From Methylobacterium dankookense (lineage in GTDB: Bacteria > Pseudomonadota > Alphaproteobacteria > Rhizobiales > Beijerinckiaceae), in assembly GCF_902141855.1 (NCBI RefSeq), contig NZ_CABFVH010000016.1:1-64000 (forward strand): a DNA stretch of 64,000 nucleotides, given 5' to 3'. Positions 1 through 7,451 of the stretch are shown piece after piece (position 1 is the stretch's first letter; each line of letters begins with the position of its first letter). The notes beneath the pieces are model-generated. The model saw nothing but the letters and a program-made list of their open reading frames with translations, ran no database searches and was not told the origin of the DNA. The translations under genes and the position numbers were made by a program.

Positions 1-572
1 CCTCTCGAAAGAGAAGCTTCTCCACTGGCCGGCTTTTACGCCGCCCGCATCAGCACGACGCCGACGCTCCAGTGGATGGTTTTGTCACCGCCCTACACAG
101 CATCGGCTGGGAGACCAAGCCGCCCGCCGGCGTGCACCGGGGGCTCGCCCAGATCATGGGCTTCGGCAGCTACGTGGCGGCCGCCGCCGAGGTCTCGGTC
201 TCCGAGGACGGCAAGGTGAAGATCCACCGCATCGTGGCCGCCACCGATCCGGGCATCGCCGTGAACCCGCAGCAGATCGACGCCCAGGTTGCCGGCTCGT
301 TCGTCTACGGCCTGTCGGCGGCGCTCTACGGCGCGTGCACGGTGAAGGACGGGCGCATCGAGCAGACGAACTTCGATTCGTATCCCGTGATGCGCCTCGA
401 CGAGATGCCGGCGGTGGAGACGATCCTGATGCCGTCCGGCGGCTTCATCGGCGGCGTCGGCGAGCCGACCATCGCGGTGGCCGCGCCGGCCGTGCTCAAC
501 GCGGTCTTCGCGGCGACCGGCAGGCGGGTGCGCCAGATCCCGCTCAAGCATACCGACCTCCGCCGGGCGTGA
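1..572 (+). CDS. C-terminal part of a molybdopterin-binding (xanthine dehydrogenase/isoquinoline 1-oxidoreductase-like) large subunit, cut by window edge
   Basis: The frame is open to the left edge (first full codon at 3) and ends at the TGA at 570-572. From about position 100 the protein matches the C-terminal domain of the isoquinoline 1-oxidoreductase beta-type Mo-cofactor subunit, with AGVHRGLAQ, the ATDPGIAVNPQQIDAQV segment and the Moco-binding GGVGEPTIAVAAPAVLNA. These enzymes hydroxylate N-heterocycles or aldehydes with water as oxygen donor and pass electrons to Fe-S or heme partners. Codons 3-95 do not resemble the family, so the gene may be divergent or rearranged there; this cannot be decided inside the window. 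The stop overlaps the GTG of the following cytochrome gene, which suggests translational coupling. Confidence 0.75.
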   Translation, partial: SRKRSFSTGRLLRRPHQHDADAPVDGFVTALHSIGWETKPPAGVHRGLAQIMGFGSYVAAAAEVSVSEDGKVKIHRIVAATDPGIAVNPQQIDAQVAGSFVYGLSAALYGACTVKDGRIEQTNFDSYPVMRLDEMPAVETILMPSGGFIGGVGEPTIAVAAPAVLNAVFAATGRRVRQIPLKHTDLRRA

Positions 573-856
573 GGATCCTGCTGCTCCTCGCCCTCGCCGC
601 GGCGGCGGGCACGGCCGGCGCCGCCGAGGAGCGCCCGCCGCCCGGCGCCTCCTCCTGTTCCGGCTGCCACGGGCCCGCCGACGGCGGCGCGGTGCCCTCG
701 CTCGCCGGGCTCCCGGCCGAGGCCATCGCCGGGGCGCTCGCCGCCTTCCGGGCGGGGACGCGGCCGGCCACGGTGATGGACCGCATCGCCAAGGGCTTCA
801 CCGAGGAGGAGAGCCGGGCCATCGCGGCCTGGCTCGCCGCGCGGGGCGGCACATGA
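569..856 (+). CDS. fccA: Small c-type cytochrome, FccA-like sulfide dehydrogenase heme subunit
   Basis: This 95-residue exported protein starts at a GTG that overlaps the preceding stop (GTGA). It has a hydrophobic signal peptide (about residues 1-19), one heme-binding CSGCH motif (residues 30-34), and a segment reading FRAGTRPATVMDRIAKGF that closely follows the FccA pattern around the distal methionine. FccA accepts electrons from the FAD subunit FccB during periplasmic sulfide oxidation. The stop overlaps the ATG of the fccB-like gene (ATGA). It could instead serve the upstream molybdoenzyme, since both genes are coupled to it. Assignment rests on the motif and on the neighbouring flavoprotein. 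Confidence 0.75.
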   Translation: MRILLLLALAAAAGTAGAAEERPPPGASSCSGCHGPADGGAVPSLAGLPAEAIAGALAAFRAGTRPATVMDRIAKGFTEEESRAIAAWLAARGGT

Positions 857-2109
857 GCGGGCTCGACCGGCGCAGCCTGATCGGGGGGCTCGCCGCCGCG
901 ACGCTCGCGCGGCCGGCCCTGGCGCAGGGCGCGAAGGGCCGCGTCGTCGTGGTCGGCGGCGGCTTCGGCGGGGCCACGGCCGCCCGCGCCCTGCACGCGG
1001 CCGGCCTCGCCGTCACCCTGGTGGAGCCGGCGGAGCGCTACATCGCCTGCCCGATGAGCAACGCGGTGATCGCGGGCCTGCGGCCGGTGGACCTCCAGGT
1101 CTTCGTCTACGAGGGCCTGGCGCGCGCCGGCCTGACGCTCGCCCGCACCAAGGCCGTCGCGGTCGACGGCGCCGCCCGGCAGGTCCGGCTCGCGGAAGGC
1201 GGCACGCTCCCCTACGACCGCCTGATCCTGTCGCCCGGGATCGCGCTGCGCTTCGACGCGCTGCCGGGCTACGACGCGGCCGCGGCCGAGATCATGCCCC
1301 ATGCCTGGAAGGCGGGGGCGCAGACCGAGCTGCTCGCCCGCCAGCTCGCCGACATGCCGGATGGCGGCACCGTGGTGCTCGGCGTTCCGGGCAACCCCTA
1401 TCGCTGCCCGCCCGGCCCCTACGAGCGGGCGAGCCTGATCGCCTACCTCCTGAAGACCCGCAAGCCCCGCTCCAAGCTGATCGTGCTCGACGCCAAGGAC
1501 ACCTTCTCGAAGCAGCGCCTGTTCGAGGCGGCCTGGGCGCGGCTCTATCCGGACCATCTCGAATACGTGCCGCTGGCCGGGGGCGGGCAGGTGACCGCGG
1601 TCGACCCGAAGACGCGCATGGTCCGGACCGACTTCGCCGAGTACCAGGCCGACGTCGCCTGCATCATCCCGCCCCAGCGCGCCGCCCCGATCGCCGCGGC
1701 GGCGGGGGTCGCGGACCGCAGCGGCTGGTGCCCGATCGACCCGGTCACCTTCGAATCGCGCCTGACGCCCGGCATCCACGTGATCGGCGATGCGGCGATC
1801 GCGGGCGCCATGCCGAAATCGGCCTTCTCGGCCAATGCGCAAGGCAAGGTCTGCGCCGAGGCGGTGATCGACCTGCTGGCCGGCCGCGAGCCCGTCGTGC
1901 CGAAGCTGATCAACACCTGCTACAGCCTCGTGGCGCCCGATGACGGGATCTCGGTGGCGGGCGTGTACCACCCGGAGAACGGCGTGCTCGCCGACGTGGC
2001 CGGGGCGGGCGGCACCAGCCCGCTCGACGCCTCCGCGGAGATGCGCCACCGGGAGGCGGCCTACGGCGAGGACTGGTTCCGCACCGTCTCGCACGCGGTC
2101 TTCGGATGA
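853..2109 (+). CDS. fccB: Flavocytochrome c sulfide dehydrogenase flavoprotein subunit
   Basis: This 418-residue FAD/NAD(P)-type disulfide oxidoreductase begins with a Tat signal (DRRSLIGGLAAATLARPALA), followed by the dinucleotide fold VVVVGGGFGG. Residue C66, in ERYIACPMSN, lies where FccB attaches FAD through cysteine. C185 (PYRCPPGPYE) and a cysteine near residue 355 (INTCYSLVAP) match the redox disulfide pair. The enzyme oxidises sulfide to sulfur or polysulfide in the periplasm and reduces the heme subunit. It overlaps the cytochrome gene by 4 bp and lies 10 bp upstream of soxX, so the whole fcc-sox set is probably one transcript. Confidence 0.9.
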   Translation: MSGLDRRSLIGGLAAATLARPALAQGAKGRVVVVGGGFGGATAARALHAAGLAVTLVEPAERYIACPMSNAVIAGLRPVDLQVFVYEGLARAGLTLARTKAVAVDGAARQVRLAEGGTLPYDRLILSPGIALRFDALPGYDAAAAEIMPHAWKAGAQTELLARQLADMPDGGTVVLGVPGNPYRCPPGPYERASLIAYLLKTRKPRSKLIVLDAKDTFSKQRLFEAAWARLYPDHLEYVPLAGGGQVTAVDPKTRMVRTDFAEYQADVACIIPPQRAAPIAAAAGVADRSGWCPIDPVTFESRLTPGIHVIGDAAIAGAMPKSAFSANAQGKVCAEAVIDLLAGREPVVPKLINTCYSLVAPDDGISVAGVYHPENGVLADVAGAGGTSPLDASAEMRHREAAYGEDWFRTVSHAVFG

Positions 2110-2119
2110 GGCCGCCCGG

Positions 2120-2551
2120 ATGCGGCCGCATCTCCTCGCCATCCTCGTCGCGCTCGGCCAGACGGCCCTGGCCCCGTACCGGATCGAGGGCGACGCGATT
2201 CCCCTGCCCCTCGGCGGGGCGGCGGGGGACCCAGCCCGGGGCCGGGCCATCGCCCGCGACCCGCGCAAGGGCCTGTGTACGCTCTGCCATGCCGGCCTCG
2301 GCGGGGCGCCCGAGGGCGATCTCGGGCCGGACCTCGCGCAGGTCGGGGCGCGGCTCGATGCCGGGCAGCTCCGCCTGCGGCTCGTGGACGGCCGCGCCTT
2401 GAATCCGGGCACGCTGATGCCCTCGTATTACCGGGCCGAGGGCGCCGAGCGGGTCGGCGCCGCCTGGGCGGACCGCCCGATCCTGGAGGCCGACGAGATC
2501 GAGGACGTGATCGCCTTTCTCCTGACCCTGCGGCCGGAGGCGCCGCGATGA
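2120..2551 (+). CDS. soxX: SoxX, monoheme cytochrome c subunit of SoxXA
   Basis: This 143-residue exported cytochrome has one CTLCH heme motif (residues 53-57) and a distal methionine in NPGTLMPSYYR, the arrangement typical of SoxX. SoxX pairs with SoxA to join thiosulfate oxidatively to the carrier cysteine of SoxY. I chose the ATG at 2120 because it begins a clean signal peptide just after the fccB stop. The stop overlaps the soxY ATG (ATGA). Its place directly before soxY, soxZ and soxA supports the identity. Confidence 0.9.
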   Translation: MRPHLLAILVALGQTALAPYRIEGDAIPLPLGGAAGDPARGRAIARDPRKGLCTLCHAGLGGAPEGDLGPDLAQVGARLDAGQLRLRLVDGRALNPGTLMPSYYRAEGAERVGAAWADRPILEADEIEDVIAFLLTLRPEAPR

Positions 2552-3000
2552 GCCCGGACCGCCGCGCCGTCCTCGCCGGGGGCCTCGCCCTCGTCCTGCT
2601 GCGCCCGGCCGCGGCGGCGACCCTGCGCCCGGACCGGGAGCCGACCGCCGAGGCGATCCGCCGCTTCACCGGCGGCGCGCCCGTGAATCCGGGCCGGGTC
2701 GGCCTCGACATGCCGCCCCTCGTGGAGAACGGGAACACCGTGCCGCTGTCGATCACGGTCGAGAGCCCGATGAGCGCCGCCGACCATGTCCGCCGCATCG
2801 GCGTGTTCAACGAGAAGAACCCGCAGCCGCACGTGGTCACCCTGCATCTCGGGCCCCGCGCCGGCCGCGCCGCCGTCGCCACCCGGATCCGGCTCGCCGA
2901 TTCGCAGCGCATCACGGCGATCGCCGAGATGAGCGACGGCAGCTACTGGTCCGCGAGCGCCGACGCGATCGTGACGCTGGCCGCCTGCGTGGAGGGCTGA
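2548..3000 (+). CDS. soxY: SoxY, thiosulfate carrier subunit with an atypical C-terminal tail
   Basis: This 150-residue protein starts at an ATG overlapping the soxX stop and has a Tat-like signal (DRRAVLAGGLALVLLRPAAA). The SoxY body is recognisable, including the conserved DMPPLVENGN and FNEKNPQPHVV stretches. In the Sox pathway the sulfur intermediate is carried on a cysteine of a flexible C-terminal arm whose usual sequence is GGCGG. Here the arm reads AACVEG: the cysteine (C147) is kept, but the flanking glycines are largely lost. soxZ follows after 4 bp. The identity is firm; whether the changed tail alters partner docking is open. Confidence 0.9.
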   Translation: MSPDRRAVLAGGLALVLLRPAAAATLRPDREPTAEAIRRFTGGAPVNPGRVGLDMPPLVENGNTVPLSITVESPMSAADHVRRIGVFNEKNPQPHVVTLHLGPRAGRAAVATRIRLADSQRITAIAEMSDGSYWSASADAIVTLAACVEG

Positions 3001-3004
3001 TCCT

Positions 3005-3325
3005 ATGGCACGCGCGCTGATCAACATGCCGAAGACCGCGCCGGCCGGCTCGGTCATCGAGATCAAGACCCTGATCTCGCACCCGATGGAGACCGGCTAC
3101 CGGCCGGGCCCCGACGGGCGCCTGAGGCCGCGCGACATCATCACGGAGTTCGTCTGCCACTACGACGGCGCGGAGATCTTCCGCGCCGAGCTGTCGCCGG
3201 CCTCGGCCGCGAACCCCTACCTCACCTTCACCACGCTCGCGACGGCGAGCGGCACGCTGCGCTTCACCTGGAGCGGCGATAACGGCTTCTCGCAGAGCCA
3301 GGACGTCGCGCTCACCGTCACCTGA
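3005..3325 (+). CDS. soxZ: SoxZ, partner subunit of the SoxYZ sulfur carrier
   Basis: This 106-residue beta-sandwich protein has family hallmarks such as KTLISHPMETGYR near the N-terminus, NPYLTFTT, and a C-terminal WSGDNGF segment. SoxZ forms the heterodimer that presents the SoxY cysteine arm to the Sox enzymes. It has no signal peptide, as usual, because it is exported with SoxY through the Tat system. It lies 4 bp after soxY and 6 bp before soxA. Length and sequence are ordinary for the family. Confidence 0.95.
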   Translation: MARALINMPKTAPAGSVIEIKTLISHPMETGYRPGPDGRLRPRDIITEFVCHYDGAEIFRAELSPASAANPYLTFTTLATASGTLRFTWSGDNGFSQSQDVALTVT

Positions 3326-3331
3326 ACCACC

Positions 3332-4099
3332 ATGCGCGGCCCCGCCCTGTCCGGCGTCTTCCTGCTCCTCGCGGGCCTTGCCGCCGCGCAGGAGATCCCG
3401 TTTCCTGAGCGCCGCTCCGGCCGCGACCAGATGGCGCCGGAGACCCGCGCCATGCAGGCCGACGACGAGGCCAATCCCGGCATGCTCTGGGTCCTCGACG
3501 GGGCGGACCTGTTCGCGCGCGCGCCAACCCCGGGGGCGCCGGCCTGCGCCGCCTGCCACGAGGCGGGCGCGCTGCGCGGAGTCGCGGCGCGCTATCCCGC
3601 CTGGGACGAGGCCGAGGCACGGCCCGTCGACCTCGAGGGCCGGATCAACCTCTGCCGCACCCGCCACCAGGGCGCGGCGCCGCTGCCGCGCGAGGGCCGC
3701 GACCTCCTGGCGCTCACCGCCTATATCGCGAACCAGTCGCGCGGCCTGCCCATCGCGCCGCCCGCCGATTCCCGGCTCGACCCCGCCCGCGCGACGGGCC
3801 GCGCCCTGTTCGAGCGCCCCCTCGGGCAGCTCCGCTTCTCCTGCGCCGGCTGCCACGACGCGCATTGGGGCCGGCATCTCGGCGCCGCCCCGATCCCGCA
3901 GGGGCACCCGAACGGCTACCCGCTCTACCGCCTCGAATGGCAGGGGCTCGGCTCCCTGCAGCGCCGCCTGCGCAACTGCCTCGCCGGCATGCGCGCCGAG
4001 CCCTTCGCGCCCGATTCGCCCGAGGCGACGGCGCTCGCCCTCTACCTGATGCAGCGCGCGGCGCCGCTGCCGGTGGAGACGCCGGCGGTGCGGCCGTGA
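3332..4099 (+). CDS. soxA: SoxA, diheme cytochrome c of SoxXA
   Basis: This 255-residue exported protein has a signal peptide (about 1-19), heme motifs CAACH (residues 72-76) and CAGCH (171-175), and the family-specific active cysteine C216 in NCLAGMRAEP, which forms the cysteine persulfide heme ligand. With SoxX it catalyses the first step of thiosulfate oxidation. It is the last gene of the fcc-sox run. No soxB (thiol sulfate hydrolase) or soxCD follows; after the stop come a repeat hairpin and a broken transporter gene on the other strand. Confidence 0.95.
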   Translation: MRGPALSGVFLLLAGLAAAQEIPFPERRSGRDQMAPETRAMQADDEANPGMLWVLDGADLFARAPTPGAPACAACHEAGALRGVAARYPAWDEAEARPVDLEGRINLCRTRHQGAAPLPREGRDLLALTAYIANQSRGLPIAPPADSRLDPARATGRALFERPLGQLRFSCAGCHDAHWGRHLGAAPIPQGHPNGYPLYRLEWQGLGSLQRRLRNCLAGMRAEPFAPDSPEATALALYLMQRAAPLPVETPAVRP

Positions 4100-4104
4100 C
4101 CGTA

Positions 4105-4162
4105 TTCCGGGCTCTGCCCGGACCCGCGAGAGGGGTGACCCCTCTCGACTCCCGGACCTCAT
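4105..4162. repeat. Intergenic palindromic repeat, family A, between convergent genes
   Basis: The stretch contains the family-A phrase GGGCTCTGCCCGGACCCGC and a 9-bp stem (CGAGAGGGG at 4127-4135, loop TGA, CCCCTCTCG at 4139-4147). It lies exactly between the converging soxA (+) and transporter relic (-). Related copies are at about 6350, 9080, 35185 and 49945. A bidirectional transcription stop or a REP-like element are both possible. Confidence 0.6.
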
Positions 4163-4181
4163 GCGCCTCGGATCCGACCTC

Positions 4182-5222
4182 TCAGGCGGGTGGGGAGGCC
4201 GAGAGGCGCACCGGCAGGTCGGCGATGCGCAGGCTGCGGCGCAGGGCGCGCGACAGGGTGTCGACGGCGATGGCGAGCAGCGCGGTGGCGAGGATCAGCA
4301 CGGCGGCGACGTCGAGGCGCAGCTCCGCGATGGCCGCGTCCACGTAGAAGCCGAGCGTCGCGACCCCCAGGATGCCGAAGATCGCGCTCTCGCGCAGGAT
4401 GATCTCCCAGCGGTAGAGCAGATAGGCCAGGAACTGGCCGTAGAGCCGCGGCACCGTCTCGTAGGCGTAGCGGTCGAGGCCCCGCGGCGCGTCGGGGCGG
4501 TAGCGCAGGGCGTCGGCGTGGCGCCCGAGCAGGTAGCCGACGATGCCGGCATTGTGGATCGACAGCGCCAGGATCGCCGGCAGCATGGAGGGCCCGAGAA
4601 GCTGCAAGGCCACGTAGGCCAGCATGTATTCCGGCGTCGAGCGCAGGGTCACCAGCAGCACTCGGCCGAGGGGGCGCGCCAGCGGCCCGGCGAAATGCCG
4701 GGCGGTGAGGGGGAACAGCAGCGCCCCGATCGCGGTCGCCACCAGCGCCACCTGCGCGAGCACCAGGGCCTGCGCCGCGCCCGGCAGGATCTGGTTCCAG
4801 AGGATCGGCCGGAGCCACGTCCACAGCGCCGCCCAGCTCTCGGAGGCGAGGAGCGGCGCGTTCCGCAAGGGGGCCGGCACGATGTCGTGGCCGAGGAAGC
4901 GGGCGAGGTTCGCCCCGATCCCGGTCGTGCCGAGGGTCGCGGGCAGGGCGAGGACGGAGCCGAGGACGAGGAGGGGCAGGGTCCGTGCCCGCACCCAGAG
5001 CCGCCGGGTGCCGATGAGCGCGTAGAAGGCGAGGAGCAGCGCCCCGGCCTCGCCGTAGCGCCCCTGGCGGAAGGCCGATTCGAGGTAGAAGCCCATGGTC
5101 GGCAGGCCGGTGAAGCCGCCGAACCACGGGAGCTGGACCTGGCCGTTGGTGAAGGCGGTCACCGCCGCCGGGTAGTTCTTCACCGGGATGTAGCGCGCGG
5201 CAATCCTTCCCAGGAAGCGCCG
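4182..5222 (-). pseudogene. Relic of a selenate/phosphonate-type ABC transporter: solute-binding fragment joined to the C-terminal half of a PhnE-like permease
   Basis: The open frame runs from a GTG at 5183, with in-frame family resemblance extending back to about 5222. The first ~35 residues ([20 protein letters not shown], then a WFGGFTGLP match) resemble the interior of a PhnD/selenate-type substrate-binding protein. It then switches abruptly to membrane permease sequence, ending with a PhnE-like inner-membrane domain (TLRSTPEYMLAYVALQLLG, and an EAA-like stretch near RWEIILRESAIFGILGVATL). The signal peptide, most of the binding protein, the ATPase gene and the first permease half are all missing. 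The simplest reading is an in-frame deletion relic of a transporter that sat beside selD. A functional short permease cannot be excluded. Confidence 0.6.
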
Positions 5223-5302
5223 GGCAGGATGGCCTCCGCGGCGCGGTCCGTTACATCATCACAGGTGCCGGCGAACGAACACGCCATCCGCGAGGACCCT
5301 CC

Positions 5303-6349
5303 ATGCCCGACGCGCCCGTCCGTCTCAGCACGCTCGCCCATGGCGGCGGCTGCGGCTGCAAGCTCGATCCGGCGGTGCTGCGCCGCCTGCTGGCGGAGCA
5401 GCCGGCGGCGGGCCCGTTCGAGCGGCTCCTCGTCGGCAACGAGACCTCGGACGACGCCGCCGTCTGGGCGCTCGACGACGGCACCTGCGTGATCGCCACC
5501 ACCGACTTCTTCATGCCGATGGTGGACGACCCGCACGATTTCGGGCGCATCGCCGCGACCAACGCGATCTCGGACGTCTACGCCATGGGGGGCCGTCCGA
5601 TCATGGCGCTCGCCATCCTCGGCATGCCGGTGGGCAAGATCCCGCCCGCGATGGTGGCCGAGATCCTCAAGGGCGGCGCGAGCCTCTGCGCCGAGGCCGG
5701 CATCCCGGTGGCGGGGGGCCACTCGATCGACGCGCCCGAGCCGATCTACGGGCTCGCCGTGATCGGCATCTGCCGCCGCGAGGCGGTGCGCCGCAACGCC
5801 GACGCGCGGCCCGGCGACGCGCTGATCCTGACGAAGCCGCTCGGCGTCGGGATCTACGCGGCGGCGATCCGGCGCGAGGGCCTGCCGGAGGGCGGCTACG
5901 CCGACTTCATCGCGACCACGACCCGGCTCAACCGCGTCGGGCCTGAGCTCGCGCAGGACCCGGCGGTGCACGCCATGACCGACGTGACCGGCTTCGGCAT
6001 CCTCGGCCACGGGCTGGAGATCGCCCGCGGCGCCGGCCTGACGCTGGCGATCGAGGCGGACGCCCTGCCGTTCCTGCCCGCGGCCGAGGCGCTGGCGAAA
6101 GACGGCACCGTGACCGGCGCCTCGCACCGGAACTGGGCCGCCTTCGGCGAGGCCGTGGACCTGCCCGCGGGCTTCCCCGACTGGCGCCGCCACCTGCTGA
6201 CCGACCCACAGACCTCGGGCGGCCTCCTCGTCGCCTGCGCCCCGGAGGCGGCCGAGGCCGTCCTGGCGCGGATCCAGGCGGCCGGCTTCGCGCAGGCAGC
6301 CGTGATCGGGCAGGCGGAATCCGGCCCGCCGCGCGTCCGGATCGCCTGA
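5303..6349 (+). CDS. selD: Selenide, water dikinase (selenophosphate synthetase)
   Basis: This 348-residue SelD uses ATP and selenide to make selenophosphate, the selenium donor for selenocysteine and 2-selenouridine. The N-terminal glycine-rich loop HGGGCGCK carries C17 and K20, the catalytic positions known from E. coli SelD, with cysteine rather than selenocysteine. The ATP-binding [12 protein letters not shown] segment and the PurM-like core ([30 protein letters not shown]) are intact. It is transcribed away from the transporter relic. No selA, selB or selU lies within the window, so the use of the selenophosphate cannot be told from here. Confidence 0.95.
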   Translation: MPDAPVRLSTLAHGGGCGCKLDPAVLRRLLAEQPAAGPFERLLVGNETSDDAAVWALDDGTCVIATTDFFMPMVDDPHDFGRIAATNAISDVYAMGGRPIMALAILGMPVGKIPPAMVAEILKGGASLCAEAGIPVAGGHSIDAPEPIYGLAVIGICRREAVRRNADARPGDALILTKPLGVGIYAAAIRREGLPEGGYADFIATTTRLNRVGPELAQDPAVHAMTDVTGFGILGHGLEIARGAGLTLAIEADALPFLPAAEALAKDGTVTGASHRNWAAFGEAVDLPAGFPDWRRHLLTDPQTSGGLLVACAPEAAEAVLARIQAAGFAQAAVIGQAESGPPRVRIA

Positions 6350-6412
6350 CCCAGGTCCGGGATCCCAAAGGGATCATCCCTTTGGCGGGGCGCCGGGGCA
6401 GCGCCCCGGCCT
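6350..6412. repeat. Intergenic palindromic repeat, family A, between convergent selD and lysR
   Basis: Two adjacent hairpins fill the 63-bp gap. The first has arms CCAAAGGGAT (6365-6374) and ATCCCTTTGG (6376-6385) around a single C. The second has GCCGGGGC (6392-6399) and GCCCCGGC (6403-6410). The position between converging genes fits a bidirectional terminator or REP-like role. Confidence 0.7.
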
Positions 6413-7333
6413 TCAGTCGCCGCGGGCCCAGGGCGCGGCGCCCAGCACCCGGGCGAGGAAGGCGGCGAGCGCCGTGGTGCGGGCTGGGCGCGGCTCGCCG
6501 GGCGGCGTGACGAGGTGGAGCGCGATGCCGGGCAGGGACCAATCGGTCAGCACCCGCTCCAGCCGGCCCGCCTGCAAGTCGTCCCAGATCAGGAAGTCCG
6601 GCTGCACGGCGAGCCCCAGCCCCGCGCGCAGGGCCGCGCTCAGGGCGTCGGCGTTGTTGGCCCTCAGCGGGCCCGCCACCGTCACGGCGGTCTCCGCCCC
6701 GTCCGGGCCCTGGAAGCGCCAGCGGTCGGCGCTCGGCAGGTAGGCGTAGCCGAGGCAGGCATGGCCGGCGAGGCCGGCCGGATGCTGCGGCCGCCCGTGC
6801 CGGTCGAGATAGGCGGGGGCGGCCACAACCGAGCGGCGGATCGGGCAGAGGCGGCGCGCCCGCAGCGAGGAATCGGGCAGGTCAGCGATACGGAGCCCCA
6901 GGTCGAAGCCCTCGCCCACGAGGTCGACCACCGCGTCGGACAGGTGCAGGTCGACCGAGACCTCCGGGTGCTCCGCCAGGAACTCCGGCAGGCGCGGCGC
7001 CACATGCGCGACGCCGAAGGACATCGGCGCGGCGAGCCGCACCCGGCCGCGCGGCGCGGCAGCCGATTCCGTGGCCTCGGCCTCCGCCGCCTCGCCCTCG
7101 GCCAGGATGCGCGCGGCCGAGAGCTTGGCGGCGCGCCCGGCCTCGGTCAGGGCGAGGCGGCGCGAGGTCCGGTTGAACAGCCGCGCGCCGATGCGCGCCT
7201 CCAACCGGCTCACCGCCTTCGAGACCGTGGCCTTGGAGGCGCCGAGATCGGCGGCGGCGCGGGCGAAGGAGCCTGTCTCGGCCACCTTCGCGAACACGGC
7301 CCAGGCCTCGAAATCCGGTAAACGCATAGTCAT
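6413..7333 (-). CDS. LysR-family transcriptional regulator, probably of the divergent quinone-detoxification genes
   Basis: This LysR regulator of about 305 residues starts at the ATG at 7333 or the second ATG at 7327. The N-terminal winged helix-turn-helix is clear (FAKVAETGSFARAAADLGAS, then KATVSKAVSRLEARIG), followed by the effector domain (RVRLAAPMSFGVAHVAPRL). The frame extends further upstream, but that part crosses the operator region and resembles nothing. It is divergent from an MhqO-type dioxygenase gene, and a perfect palindrome at 7339-7362 starts 6 bp upstream of its ATG. Autoregulation plus control of the divergent genes in response to quinones is the usual logic of such pairs. 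The inducer is inferred. Confidence 0.9.
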   Translation of the reverse strand: MTMRLPDFEAWAVFAKVAETGSFARAAADLGASKATVSKAVSRLEARIGARLFNRTSRRLALTEAGRAAKLSAARILAEGEAAEAEATESAAAPRGRVRLAAPMSFGVAHVAPRLPEFLAEHPEVSVDLHLSDAVVDLVGEGFDLGLRIADLPDSSLRARRLCPIRRSVVAAPAYLDRHGRPQHPAGLAGHACLGYAYLPSADRWRFQGPDGAETAVTVAGPLRANNADALSAALRAGLGLAVQPDFLIWDDLQAGRLERVLTDWSLPGIALHLVTPPGEPRPARTTALAAFLARVLGAAPWARGD

Positions 7334-7338
7334 TCTCG

Positions 7339-7362
7339 GAAACGATGGATTTCCATCGTTTC
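7339..7362. promoter_or_regulatory. Perfect 24-bp palindrome, candidate operator for the adjacent LysR regulator
   Basis: Arms GAAACGATGGA (7339-7349) and TCCATCGTTTC (7352-7362) are separated by TT. It sits immediately upstream of the regulator start and about 90 bp upstream of the divergent dioxygenase gene. It is more AT-rich than its surroundings. Perfect symmetry and divergent-promoter position make it a strong operator candidate. Confidence 0.75.
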
Positions 7363-7451
7363 TATTTCGTGGCGCCAAGGCAAGAGCCAGATTGCGGTCA
7401 TCGAACGAGGCCCGGCCGAACGAAGCGCCGGGCGAGCAACGGAGGCCCCTC

